Shown here one piece after another: positions 54,510 to 62,910 of a DNA stretch of 64,000 nucleotides. The notes beneath the pieces were generated by a model. The model was not told where the DNA came from and did no database searches. It saw only the letters and a list, made by a program, of their open reading frames with translations. The DNA lies in NCBI RefSeq assembly GCF_037546185.1, contig NZ_JAWMWH010000001.1, forward strand, positions 186,001-250,000, written 5' to 3'. The position numbers and the translations under genes were made by a program. The first letter of the stretch is position 1. Every line of letters begins with the position of its first letter. The stretch comes from Nicoliella lavandulae (GTDB taxonomy: Bacteria > Bacillota > Bacilli > Lactobacillales > Lactobacillaceae).

Positions 54510-54548
54510 GAAACCACCCATGGATTATTCTATGGGTGGTTTCTTTTT
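54510..54548 (+). terminator. Attenuator terminator upstream of D-2-hydroxyacid dehydrogenase
   Basis: 12-bp stem GAAACCACCCAT/ATGGGTGGTTTC with a ten-base loop and T run, 19 bases before the next ATG. Confidence 0.9.
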
Positions 54549-54567
54549 ACGCTAGGAGGATTTTTAC

Positions 54568-55557
54568 ATGAAGATTTTAATGTACGGGGCTAGACCAGAT
54601 GAATTACCAGCAATGAACGAATGGGCAAAGGCCAATGACATCACGGTCGATGCAACTGAAGAACAACTTGATTTAGCGAACGTTGCCAAGGCTGATGGCT
54701 ACGATGGCATTTCCGTGCTTCAATTGGAACCATTGGAAGACCCCAAGGTATATGAGGCACTTGCTAAAATCGGCATCAAGAACTTAGCCGTGAGGAGTAC
54801 TGGATATGAATCATACAATTTAGCTGCTGCTAAGGAAAACGGGATCACCGTTACCAACGTCCCCGCCTACTCCCCCCGTTCAGTTGCTGAACATACATTA
54901 GCACTGACGATGAACCTATTACGGCATGTCCACATGATCGAAGTCAACGAACACCACAATGATTTCGGCTGGGCCGGCGTAGAAGCCCATGAAATCCATA
55001 ACCTAACGGTCGGCATCATCGGAGCGGGTAAAATCGGGAGTACCGTTGCACGGATCTTCAAGGCCCTAGGCGCAACGGTCATTGCAAGTGATCCAATCCA
55101 CCGCCCTGAATTAGAAGATACCCTCGACTACGTGGACTATGACACCCTATTGACTACCGCTGACATCGTAACGATGCACACCCCACTAACGGATGACATG
55201 TTCCACTTCATGGATGCTAAGCGCTTCAAGCAAATGAAGAACGACGCCATCTTCATTAACGCTTCCCGGGGGAAAGTGGTCAACACCCCTGATTTAATCG
55301 ACGCCCTAAAGAACGGTGAAATTGCTTCGGCTGGATTAGATACCGTCGAAGATGAAGATGCCTACTTCTCACATAAATTACCTGGTAATAAGACTGGTAA
55401 CAAATACATCGATACATTGTTACCAATGAAGAACGTGGTCTTAACCCCCCACATTGCCTTTTACACTGACATGGCAGTCAAGAACATGGTCCAAATCTCA
55501 CTTAACAACACGAAACAAATCGTGAATGGTGAAACCCCATTTAGTCCCGTCAATTAA
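54568..55557 (+). CDS. D-2-hydroxyacid dehydrogenase (D-lactate dehydrogenase family)
   Basis: 329 residues. NAD fold with GAGKIG (152-157). Catalytic Arg234 (SRGKVV), Glu263 and His295 (TPHIAFYTD) fall one residue short of the D-lactate dehydrogenase numbering of L. bulgaricus (235/264/296), so the alignment is essentially colinear. It reduces a 2-keto acid to the D-hydroxy acid in the cytosol. D-lactate, D-2-hydroxyisocaproate and D-phenyllactate enzymes are hard to tell apart by eye; the aromatic leader peptide favours an aromatic substrate such as phenylpyruvate (inference). AGGAGG lies seven bases before ATG. Confidence 0.93.
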   Translation: MKILMYGARPDELPAMNEWAKANDITVDATEEQLDLANVAKADGYDGISVLQLEPLEDPKVYEALAKIGIKNLAVRSTGYESYNLAAAKENGITVTNVPAYSPRSVAEHTLALTMNLLRHVHMIEVNEHHNDFGWAGVEAHEIHNLTVGIIGAGKIGSTVARIFKALGATVIASDPIHRPELEDTLDYVDYDTLLTTADIVTMHTPLTDDMFHFMDAKRFKQMKNDAIFINASRGKVVNTPDLIDALKNGEIASAGLDTVEDEDAYFSHKLPGNKTGNKYIDTLLPMKNVVLTPHIAFYTDMAVKNMVQISLNNTKQIVNGETPFSPVN

Positions 55558-55571
55558 TCGCAATGCACTTT

Positions 55572-55592
55572 ACTTGATAAAAATTATCAAGT
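55572..55592. promoter_or_regulatory. Perfect inverted repeat after the dehydrogenase gene
   Basis: ACTTGATAA/TTATCAAGT with loop AAA, 14 bases after the stop. There is no T run on either strand, so it is either a weak terminator or a protein site for the following gene. Confidence 0.35.
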
Positions 55593-55648
55593 GGATTAAA
55601 TTATAGATACTGATTATTTTAAAAAATGAAATAAAGAAGGTATTTAAT

Positions 55649-56044
55649 ATGAGTGACAAGAAAAGTGAAAAGAAAGAACCAGAAGAAGTTGCAAGAAGAC
55701 TTCGCGAAATCAAGAAAAGTGCTAGAGAAGACAGCATTACCCCAGCCGATGGTTGGAACGACTTACTAGCATTATCCAAGATGGTTGATATTAGCCAATC
55801 TAAGGCTGCTGATTACCGCAAGACCTTAGTCGCTGAATTAAGCCGTAAGGATGACCGTGGTTTCTTAATCGCCGGTACTGGTAGAGAAATCAAGGCTGCT
55901 GTTAACGACAGTAAGTACTACAAGGACATCGATGTTGATGGTTTATCAGACCCAGATGCATACGAATTAGACGAAAAACGTAATTCATACCGTCCAATCG
56001 GTAAGGATTCCGTTGAAAGCGTTGTTGACAAAGTCCTCAAATAA
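55649..56044 (+). CDS. Conserved hypothetical charged protein
   Basis: 131 residues, soluble and highly charged. Basic and acidic residues alternate at the start (MSDKKSEKKEPEEVARRLREIKK); then comes a helical region (GWNDLLALSKMVDISQSKAADYRKTLVAELSRK) and a C-terminal part (YRPIGKDSVESVVDKVLK). GAAGGTA precedes the ATG, and a terminator follows. The codons are biased (Lys AAG, Asp GAC), suggesting good expression. No family recognised. Confidence 0.8.
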   Translation: MSDKKSEKKEPEEVARRLREIKKSAREDSITPADGWNDLLALSKMVDISQSKAADYRKTLVAELSRKDDRGFLIAGTGREIKAAVNDSKYYKDIDVDGLSDPDAYELDEKRNSYRPIGKDSVESVVDKVLK

Positions 56045-56055
56045 TTCATAACCAC

Positions 56056-56092
56056 AAAAAGCCCCTGAATTAATGTTCGGGGGCTTTTTTAT
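56056..56092 (+). terminator. Terminator of the 55649 gene
   Basis: Stem AAAGCCCCTGAA/TTCGGGGGCTTT (one mismatch) with T run. Confidence 0.92.
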
Positions 56093-56139
56093 TAATGTGG
56101 TAAAATAACATCAATCATCAACACGAAGGAATGGATATC

Positions 56140-57009
56140 ATGTCACTCAACAGATTCAAAGGATTTATTATCAGCATAGCCGCAATGATCACGATGGGTG
56201 TGGCCATGCCCCTGGCTAGTCCGACCACCGTGGTTCAGGCCAAACAAGCAACCACTAACCAAACCCTGGCGCAAATTAATAACACCCTCACCCGCTATCA
56301 AGTTGGCCAACGCGCCATCTACTTTGGGGATAATAACCGCGTCGTCTTGGACCACTTTCCAATCAGTGAAACCGATACACTAAGCCGGGTGCATAACGAA
56401 CCCATCGACAACGTCAACGGGGTCAAGTTTGCCAAGGTCAAGATCGTAGCTACCAGGGTCGCAAAGTGGCAGGTCCGCTACTACTTAGTCCGCTTTGCAG
56501 ATGGCATTGCCGGGTGGGTCAACAGTGGTGATTTACACCCCGTGGACTTCAATCAAAAGGATGTAGTGCAGTATAGCACCGGTACTTATCAAAAGGCTGC
56601 TAAATTAGCCCTTAAATATCTCAATGCGGTCCGGAAACAACATGGCCTGGGTCAACTTACCTGGAACGATCAATTCGCTCAAATCGCCCAATATCGGGGG
56701 CCTCAGATGGCAGCTAATTTTGCCCACGTCGATGCGAACGGCAATAAGTACCGCAATCTAGCATCGCAAGCCCTAGGCTATGGTGATTTAGGAAATGTAA
56801 CGATCGAAAACATCGCCAATGCTAACAACTTTGCGGGGAACACCCCGAATAAAGCAATCATTCAGCGGATTAACAGCATGCTCTATGAAGATGGACCCGT
56901 TTCCAACTGGGGACACCGTAACGCCTTCTTAGACGCCAATATTAAGCAAATTGGGATTGCGATTCAAACTAATGGTAAAATGTTCAACATGGCATTTATC
57001 ATGCAATAA
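56140..57009 (+). CDS. Secreted CAP-domain (SCP/PR-1) protein
   Basis: 289 residues. The signal peptide ends near ASPTTVVQA (about residue 36). Residues about 60-140 form an SH3-like or SLAP-like strand-rich part (FAKVKIVATRVAKWQVRYYLVRFADGIAGWVNSGDL). The C-terminal CAP domain (about 155-289) contains LNAVRKQHGLGQLTWNDQFAQIAQYRG, a His in NFAHVDANG and the late GHRNAFLD His, the usual CAP cavity residues. It is probably a cell-wall-associated protein of unknown activity. ATG 56140 lies nine bases after AAGGA; the ATG at 56131 abuts it. Confidence 0.87.
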   Translation: MSLNRFKGFIISIAAMITMGVAMPLASPTTVVQAKQATTNQTLAQINNTLTRYQVGQRAIYFGDNNRVVLDHFPISETDTLSRVHNEPIDNVNGVKFAKVKIVATRVAKWQVRYYLVRFADGIAGWVNSGDLHPVDFNQKDVVQYSTGTYQKAAKLALKYLNAVRKQHGLGQLTWNDQFAQIAQYRGPQMAANFAHVDANGNKYRNLASQALGYGDLGNVTIENIANANNFAGNTPNKAIIQRINSMLYEDGPVSNWGHRNAFLDANIKQIGIAIQTNGKMFNMAFIMQ

Positions 57010-57010
57010 G

Positions 57011-57051
57011 AAAAACGAGGTGGTTAAATTCATAACCATCTCGTTTTTTAT
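57011..57051. terminator. Bidirectional terminator
   Basis: Stem AAAACGAGGTGGTTA/TAACCATCTCGTTTT (one mismatch) between convergent genes. Confidence 0.92.
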
Positions 57052-57056
57052 TTTAA

Positions 57057-58151
57057 TTAATGCCGTCTTTTACGTTTGGAACCAAAGAATAAAGCTGAAG
57101 ATAAGCCTAACATTAATGCACCCGCAATTGAGGCATTTCGAGCTTGATTATCCTCACCAGTTTGCGGTAATTTTTGCTTATTCTTACGATATTGTTGACG
57201 CGTGGTATTAGCCCGCTGTTCTGATTGATGGTGCTTAGCTTGATCATTCGTAGTCTGACCAGATTGATGATGCTTCGTAGCATCAAAACCAGGATCGATG
57301 TCATCAGAATGCTTAGCGTGCGCTTTACTAGAATGATGAGTATCATTATCACTAGCAGCACTACTGTCACTACTATCACTGGCGCTACTGTCAGCAGATG
57401 AGTCAGTACTGCTGGATGCACTAGATGTATCACTAGCGGAGCTAACTGCAGATGAGTCAATACTACTGGAGTCTGAACTAGCAGCGGAACTGGCTGCAGA
57501 GCTAGCAGTTGAATCCGCACTACTAGTTGCGGAACTAGCAGCACTCGTCTTTACAACTTGAACTGAAATCGTTGAATTGTTAGTAAATGCATTCACTAAG
57601 CCACTTTGTGCTAGTTGATATCCAGCAGGCAAATCATTATTAACGTTAATTTGCGCTCCTGCTAAGTTAGTGTAGGTCTTAGAACCTAAAACATCACTGC
57701 CGCTCACAAATTGAACCGTAGTAGTGATTTGATTCTTAGCAATTGAAACGGGAACGGAGCGACTAACTGACCCTGCATTAACGGTTTGATTATTATCAGT
57801 TAAATGATAACCACCAGGAACCCCACTTTGGTAGTTAACATTAGCGTATGGAGAAGTTGTATAAGTGCTTTGTTCAACTAATTGACCATCTTCATTGTAA
57901 TTAACGGTCGTATCAACACTCCCCGCTACATTATAAGTACTGTACCCATAATTAACCGCACTGGCGCTACTGGTTGAAACATTAGTTGTATTGGATGCAC
58001 TACTAGCAACACTAACGCTATCATCGGCATGGGCATTAATAGATCCATATGTTTCCACACCAAGTGTAGCTACTGCTGCCGTAGCAGCAATCATTGTCCA
58101 ATTTTGCCGTTTGGGTTTAAATGATTGATAATGAATTTTTCTTTTTTGCAT
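57057..58151 (-). CDS. LPxTG-anchored surface protein with MucBP-like repeats
   Basis: 364 residues from ATG 58151 (AAGGAG nine bases upstream; the frame to 58256 lacks a site). A KxYKxGKxW-like signal (HYQSFKPKRQNWTM, then a hydrophobic core ending at NAHA, about residue 42) is followed by two MucBP-type beta modules (about 70-130 and 135-195). Then come a Ser/Ala/Asp-rich stalk, a His/Lys-rich stretch and the sorting signal LPQTG, hydrophobic helix and KRKRRH tail. Sortase A would link it to peptidoglycan; it probably binds mucin-like or polysaccharide ligands. A riboswitch-like RNA lies 130 bases upstream. Confidence 0.92.
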   Translation of the reverse strand: MQKRKIHYQSFKPKRQNWTMIAATAAVATLGVETYGSINAHADDSVSVASSASNTTNVSTSSASAVNYGYSTYNVAGSVDTTVNYNEDGQLVEQSTYTTSPYANVNYQSGVPGGYHLTDNNQTVNAGSVSRSVPVSIAKNQITTTVQFVSGSDVLGSKTYTNLAGAQINVNNDLPAGYQLAQSGLVNAFTNNSTISVQVVKTSAASSATSSADSTASSAASSAASSDSSSIDSSAVSSASDTSSASSSTDSSADSSASDSSDSSAASDNDTHHSSKAHAKHSDDIDPGFDATKHHQSGQTTNDQAKHHQSEQRANTTRQQYRKNKQKLPQTGEDNQARNASIAGALMLGLSSALFFGSKRKRRH

Positions 58152-58281
58152 TCGACAGGACTCCTTAAGTATATTTAAACTCATTATAAATAATTCCTTA
58201 AGAATACACAAGATTATTAAATTTATTAAAAACCAGATCAAGCTGCGAATAATCATTTAAATAGATATATTATGTAAAAAT

Positions 58282-58481
58282 AAAAAGCATCGACCAGCGA
58301 AATCGATGCTAAATTATTAAGTGAGAGATATGCTTTATAATATGTGAATAATAAAAAGAGATACCTTTTCATTAGTTAGTGACCATTATCAATTCGCATC
58401 TGATTAATTTAACAAGCCAATGGTCAGTCAGCAATATTTCTATGGTTACAATCAGGAGCTCTATATCTATAAAGCATCGAT
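58282..58481 (-). promoter_or_regulatory. Riboswitch-like leader element upstream of the LPxTG gene
   Basis: On the minus strand, ATGCTTTATA (58477-58468) pairs perfectly with TATAAAGCAT (58339-58330), closing a domain of about 128 nucleotides. That domain contains a further 8-bp helix TGACCATT/AATGGTCA (58426-58419 with 58387-58380). The same 5' strand, as ATCGATGCT (58481-58473), also pairs perfectly with AGCATCGAT (58310-58302), which is the first arm of a terminator AGCATCGA/TCGATGCT ending in TTTTTATTTTT (58310-58276). So closing helix, antiterminator and terminator exclude one another. No known aptamer class recognised. Confidence 0.5.
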
Positions 58482-58701
58482 GTATTTAATCAGCAATTGA
58501 TAATGTCATTTAATATGTATTATTATATTAACTAATTCTAAAGATTTTCTCAAACGAACACTTTTTATACCGCAGTAATAAAAATGCTGTATGATAGGTA
58601 ATATAGAATTGCAATTACCGATAATTTTAGACCACTAGTCAAAACGGTGTTATAATTATGTAACATTATATTAACACTATCGTAACAAAGGATGATATTA
58701 A
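58311..58701. other. Gene-free stretch between LPxTG gene and TetR gene
   Basis: No convincing coding frame on either strand. It holds most of the riboswitch-like element and an inverted repeat TGTTA-N8-TAACA at 58648-58665, about 37 bases before the TetR start, likely the regulator's own operator. ACTATCGTAA near 58676 repeats ten bases of the aldo/keto reductase operator. Confidence 0.5.
58648..58665. promoter_or_regulatory. Inverted repeat upstream of TetR gene (operator candidate)
   Basis: TGTTA (58648-58652) and TAACA (58661-58665) form a palindrome of 18 bases with an AT centre overlapping TATAAT at 58651. Confidence 0.4.
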
Positions 58702-59262
58702 ATGATTAAAAGCAAAGACAAAATCGCTGACGCACTATTAATCCTTCTTGAAACCAAGAAAGAATATGAAATTACCAATAACGAAATTATTAATAAAGCT
58801 GGTATCTCCAAAGGAACCTTCTATAATCACTTTAGTGGTAAATACGAAGTTGGTGAATACATATTCGACCGCGAAGATAATAAAATCATGGATAAAATAA
58901 ATGACTACAAGGAATACTTTAAAACTAAGAATATTACCTCCAGCGTCATCATCGATATTTTCGCCGAACATGCCCTACCAATGATTTACCGTAATCGTGA
59001 ACGCCTACGAATTCTGTACAAAGGGTCACTAAGTGATCGTTGGAAAGACTTCATTGAAATGCGCTACATCCGCTTTTTAAAGAAGTGTAATTTCAACGTA
59101 AGTTATGATGATTTTGACGTCCGATTAGCCATTAACTATACCCTAAACATCATTTGTTTATGGATTTCAAGCCCAATTCCTGAAACCCCTGAAAAATTCC
59201 AAGAACATTTTAAACACCTCTTTAATATTAAGATCAAAGATATCCTAAACCTAGAAAAATAA
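58702..59262 (+). CDS. TetR/AcrR family transcriptional regulator
   Basis: 186 residues. N-terminal helix-turn-helix ITNNEIINKAGISKGTFYNHFSGKYEVGEY; the C-terminal ligand domain (TetR_C_33-like) contains LPMIYRNRERLRILY. The ACAAAGGATGATATTAA site precedes ATG 58702. It sits alone between two envelope protein genes on the other strand and could regulate either. The neighbouring palindrome suggests autoregulation. A terminator follows immediately. Confidence 0.9.
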   Translation: MIKSKDKIADALLILLETKKEYEITNNEIINKAGISKGTFYNHFSGKYEVGEYIFDREDNKIMDKINDYKEYFKTKNITSSVIIDIFAEHALPMIYRNRERLRILYKGSLSDRWKDFIEMRYIRFLKKCNFNVSYDDFDVRLAINYTLNIICLWISSPIPETPEKFQEHFKHLFNIKIKDILNLEK

Positions 59263-59296
59263 AACCCCTCAGTTGAAAACAACTAAGGGGTTTTTA
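59260..59296 (+). terminator. Terminator of TetR gene
   Basis: Stem AAAACCCCTCAGTTG/CAACTAAGGGGTTTT (one mismatch), loop AAAA, T run. Confidence 0.93.
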
Positions 59297-59316
59297 TTTG
59301 TCATAAATAATTCCAT

Positions 59317-59349
59317 AAAAAAAGCTCTCAACCGAAGTTGAGAGCTTTG
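59317..59349 (-). terminator. Terminator of the Ser/Ala-rich exported protein gene
   Basis: Stem AAAGCTCTCAAC/GTTGAGAGCTTT with loop TTCG and seven T on the minus strand, about 50 bases after the stop. Confidence 0.94.
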
Positions 59350-59400
59350 AGAAAGACTTTTTAATAAAAGTTTGAAAAATTAATAATTAGAGTAAGCTAA

Positions 59401-62400
59401 TTATTTAGTTGGTTGACCAGCATAGAAGTTTACGCCTAAAGCGTCAGCAGCTGATTCAGCAGCAGTAACGTTGCTGATACCAGTGTTAAGTTGAGTAGCA
59501 GCAGAAGCTACAGCAGACTTAGCAACTGAACTTGGAGCAGCCCAGAATGCACTAGCAGCTGAATTCTTAGCAGCAGAAGCTGAACTCATAGCAACCTTAG
59601 CATTTGAAGCAGCATTGGAGTAACCAGCTGAAGCAGCTGAGTTAGTACTGTTTGCAGTAGCTAATGAAGCATAGTAAGTGTAGTTAGCAGCTGCTGAGCT
59701 GTAAGCACCATCAGCAACACTAAATTGAACACGTGCAGCATATTGAGCTGAGTTGATTGCTGAAGATAAAGTAGTTAATCTACTGTTAAGTTGAGCATCA
59801 GAAGCAGCAAATACGGAGTTAACAGATGCATCAGATAATGCAGCTGAAGATACAGCTACAAATACTGATGAAGCTGAAGAGTAAGCAGAGTATGCTGATT
59901 TGTAAGCAACTGAAGCAACTGAGCTAGCAGCACGAGTATTAGCAGAAGCAGAAGTAGCAAGTGCTTGAGCTGAAGTAGTACCATATCCGCTACCGAATGA
60001 ATTAGTTACTGATGCTGATAATGCAGTACCACTAAACAATGAATCGTAAGCGGACTTAGCAGCAGCATTAAAACTAGTAGCAGTATTGCTCCAACCAGTG
60101 TAGTAAGCACTCAATACTGTGTATGCTTGACTACCATTGTTTACAACTGCATTAGAAGCAAGATTTGCAACATATGAAGCAACTGATGCCTTGTATGAAG
60201 CAAGTGAAGCACCATCTTGTGCTGAAGCAGCATATGATGAGTTAGCAGATGAAGCACTTGAGTTAGCAATTGATACAGCAGCTACAATGTATGCAGATTG
60301 AGCATAGCTAGAGTTAATAGCACTAGAAGCAGATGCTGAACTAACTACAGAACTAAGGCTGTTGTTTGCACCTGATGCTGCAATTGCAGTACTACTAAAT
60401 ACCGCATCGTATGCATTCTTAAATGATACAGCAGATGAGTGTTGATCACTAACAGAATTAGCACTATTAATAACTACTTGAGCTGAATTAGCTACAGAAT
60501 TAGCAGATGAAACAACACTATTAGCTGTACTGTAATCAGCAGAGTTGCTTAATGCAGAAGCTGCAATTGCACTGTTACGTGCTACTGAAGCTGTAACTGA
60601 AGCAGTAGATAATGCATCTTGTGCAGCTACCTTACTACCATTTACAGTAGTAAGATCTTGAATAGCTACTGCTGCAGCTGAACTATAAGCAGAGCTTACA
60701 AGACTTGCACCACTTGCAAAGTTATTGGTAGCAAATACAGAGTTTACATAACTAGCAACTGATGATTTAGCACTGTAGCTTGATGCAGTAGCAGAATCAT
60801 AGTTACCACTCTTAGTAAAGGCAGCAGCAGCTGAACTTGCAGCAGATGATGCAACACTGTATGCCTTCAATGCAATGTATTGACTATTAGTAACACTAGT
60901 TGTTGCAAAGTTAGTAACTACACTACCATTAGCAACTAATGAACCATTAGCATCAATATATGCAGAAGAAGCATTGTTAGTACCATAGTAAAGTACAGCA
61001 GCAGATGAACCGTTTACAATACCAGTAGTAACATTTGAACCTTGGTAACCAACGAATGCTGAACCAGTTAATGATGAAACTAATGATACAGCGTTAGAAA
61101 CAGCAGAAGCAGAGTTAGCGATTGCTTGTGAATCGTTAGCAGTACCTTCGTATACGTTCCGATCGTAAGTTAAAGTTTGGAAACGGTTAGCAACGTTTGA
61201 AGCAGCGGAGTAGAATGCAGCAGCACTTTGAGTGTTGTATGCACTAGCACCAGAAGCTTGAGCATTAGCAACGTAAGCACTTGCAACATCTGAACCTAAG
61301 TTGTAAACAGCTTGGTCAAAGTTAGTGATATCAGAGTTTGAACCGAAGTCACTAGCTGAGAATACAGCTGAGAAGTTACCTGATTGGTAAGCCTTAACTT
61401 GGTTAACGTAACCAGCAGCTGCTGACCAGTCTTGTGCACTAGCAGCCTTTGAAAGGTTAGTAGTAGCAACTGAGTAAAGATTACCAGCGTTGTTTAATAG
61501 TTGTGGTAGGTATTGGTAATCGTTACCACGGTTAGCATTTGAGAATACAACTTCGTTAGCACCATTAACAGTCACGCTAACAGCTGAAGCAGCTGAAGCA
61601 GCGTAGTTACTGATGGCACTAGCAACAGATGATTGAGTAGCAGCATCTGAACTGTTTGCTAAACCAGCACTTGCTGAGTTAGCAATGTTCATGAATGCAC
61701 TAGTGTAAACAGCACTTAAAGCGTTGTTTGAACTAACATCGCTTGATGCACTAGTGTTTGCTAATGAGTCAAGTAAACGAGCAACCTTAACAGCAGCTGA
61801 TTGGTTTACGTAGTTAGCATTAACAGACTTAGTGTTGTTACCATCTAAGCTGTAGTTGTTACCGTATAAGTTTCTGCTTACTTCTGAAGCTAATGAGTTA
61901 GCGAAACCACGGAATTCAAAGTTACTTTGAGCAAGCTTGTAAGCGTTAGTAAATGCGCTTGAAAGTGCTTGAGTATCAGTAAGTGCAGCTGATGAAGCTG
62001 ATGAGCTGTTGTTAGCTGATGCGGCACTTGAAGCTTGGCTTGAGTTACTGCTTTGTGGAACAACAAGGTTTGAAAGGTCAACAGTGATGTTTGAAGTGTA
62101 AACACCTGACTTGTTGAATGCCTTACGGATCTTGTCAATCTTAGCGTAGTTAGCCTTAAAGTCCTTTAATGCGGTTTGTGCCTTAGTAAGGGTCTTCTTA
62201 GCTGACTTCTTAGCAGCAGCAGTCTTAGCCTTTGATAACTTGTAGTTAGCATTAGCTACGTTGTAGTTGTATTGAGCAACAATACGGTTGTAGTTGTATG
62301 GTAATACGTTCGCACCATCGTAAACCTTAGCTTGAACGTACTTAAGGTTAGCGTATTGAGCGTTAGCCTTTTCTAACTTAACCTTGTTTGCCTTAGTCTT

Positions 62401-62910
62401 GCTTGCAGCATAAACACTCTTAGCAGTCTTGTATGCAGCAGAGTAAACAGCAGCTGATTTTTCGTCAGCAGCCTTGATGTAAGCAGGGTCGTTAGAGTTT
62501 ACAGAACTAGTAGCGCTTGAGCTTGAAGCAACTGAACTAGTAGCTGATGAGTTTGAGCTAGCGGATGAACTGTTAGCTGAAGAGTTTGAACTAGCGGATG
62601 AGCTAGAAACTGAAGAGCTTGAAGCACTTGAGCTAGTAGCTGATGAATCTGAGCTAGCAGATGAACTAGTAGCACTTGAACTTGAAGCGCTTGAGCTAGC
62701 AGAGCTGGTTGCTGATGAATCAGCAGCAGCGGATTGTGTTTGTGTAGTAGAAACGTTTGCAGTAGTGTCAGCGTTTGCTGAGACAGCTTCTACAGCAGAG
62801 AAAGTTAATAAGGAGAACGCAACAGTGGATAATACAACCCATTGTTTGTGTCTCTTATGCATAACCTTTTTATCGTTTTCAACACGATATTGGTTCTTAT
62901 TGAACTTCAT
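59401..62910 (-). CDS. Large Ser/Ala-rich exported surface protein (S-layer-like candidate)
   Basis: 1169 residues. Residues 1-47 are a long signal peptide with a basic start (HKRHKQWVV, KxYKxGKxW-like) ending at SANA. About 100 residues of Ser/Ala/Asn repeats follow (SSASSDSSATSS type). A Lys/Tyr-rich helical region (about 145-265) is the best candidate for binding the wall. The remaining 880 residues are rich in Ala, Ser, Asn, Val and Tyr, with no LPxTG and an unremarkable end (NFYAGQPTK). There is no Cys. Codons are strongly biased and the leader is long and structured, so it is probably very abundant. S-layer-like by composition only; homology was not testable. Confidence 0.85.
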   Translation of the reverse strand: MKFNKNQYRVENDKKVMHKRHKQWVVLSTVAFSLLTFSAVEAVSANADTTANVSTTQTQSAAADSSATSSASSSASSSSATSSSASSDSSATSSSASSSSVSSSSASSNSSANSSSASSNSSATSSVASSSSATSSVNSNDPAYIKAADEKSAAVYSAAYKTAKSVYAASKTKANKVKLEKANAQYANLKYVQAKVYDGANVLPYNYNRIVAQYNYNVANANYKLSKAKTAAAKKSAKKTLTKAQTALKDFKANYAKIDKIRKAFNKSGVYTSNITVDLSNLVVPQSSNSSQASSAASANNSSSASSAALTDTQALSSAFTNAYKLAQSNFEFRGFANSLASEVSRNLYGNNYSLDGNNTKSVNANYVNQSAAVKVARLLDSLANTSASSDVSSNNALSAVYTSAFMNIANSASAGLANSSDAATQSSVASAISNYAASAASAVSVTVNGANEVVFSNANRGNDYQYLPQLLNNAGNLYSVATTNLSKAASAQDWSAAAGYVNQVKAYQSGNFSAVFSASDFGSNSDITNFDQAVYNLGSDVASAYVANAQASGASAYNTQSAAAFYSAASNVANRFQTLTYDRNVYEGTANDSQAIANSASAVSNAVSLVSSLTGSAFVGYQGSNVTTGIVNGSSAAVLYYGTNNASSAYIDANGSLVANGSVVTNFATTSVTNSQYIALKAYSVASSAASSAAAAFTKSGNYDSATASSYSAKSSVASYVNSVFATNNFASGASLVSSAYSSAAAVAIQDLTTVNGSKVAAQDALSTASVTASVARNSAIAASALSNSADYSTANSVVSSANSVANSAQVVINSANSVSDQHSSAVSFKNAYDAVFSSTAIAASGANNSLSSVVSSASASSAINSSYAQSAYIVAAVSIANSSASSANSSYAASAQDGASLASYKASVASYVANLASNAVVNNGSQAYTVLSAYYTGWSNTATSFNAAAKSAYDSLFSGTALSASVTNSFGSGYGTTSAQALATSASANTRAASSVASVAYKSAYSAYSSASSVFVAVSSAALSDASVNSVFAASDAQLNSRLTTLSSAINSAQYAARVQFSVADGAYSSAAANYTYYASLATANSTNSAASAGYSNAASNAKVAMSSASAAKNSAASAFWAAPSSVAKSAVASAATQLNTGISNVTAAESAADALGVNFYAGQPTK

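Larger units (their letters stand above)
54283..54548 (+). promoter_or_regulatory. Leader-peptide transcription attenuator of the D-2-hydroxyacid dehydrogenase
   Basis: Promoter TTGACA (54283-54288), spacer 16, TATGAT (54305-54310) with an upstream TG. After the leader peptide: segment 1 TGGCTGTGT (54410-54418), segment 2 CACCCCACACAGTCA (54450-54464), segment 3 ACTGTTGTGGGTG (54478-54490), and terminator GAAACCACCCAT/ATGGGTGGTTTC plus CTTTTT (54510-54548). 1 pairs with 2 over 9 bp, 2 with 3 over 12 bp with two bulges, and 3 with the first terminator arm over 6 bp. Segment 1 begins directly at the leader stop codon, the same design as the permease attenuator. Confidence 0.78.

Noticed and set aside
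54410..54548. T-box before the dehydrogenase because of GGGTGG
   Set aside because: GGGTGG lies in the distal terminator arm, not in a T-box bulge, and no specifier or AG-bulge region was found.
58420..58500. 26-codon Tyr-rich frame on the plus strand (MVSQQYFYGYNQELYIY)
   Set aside because: No ribosome site, no terminator downstream on that strand, and the TetR gene that follows is not an amino-acid gene.
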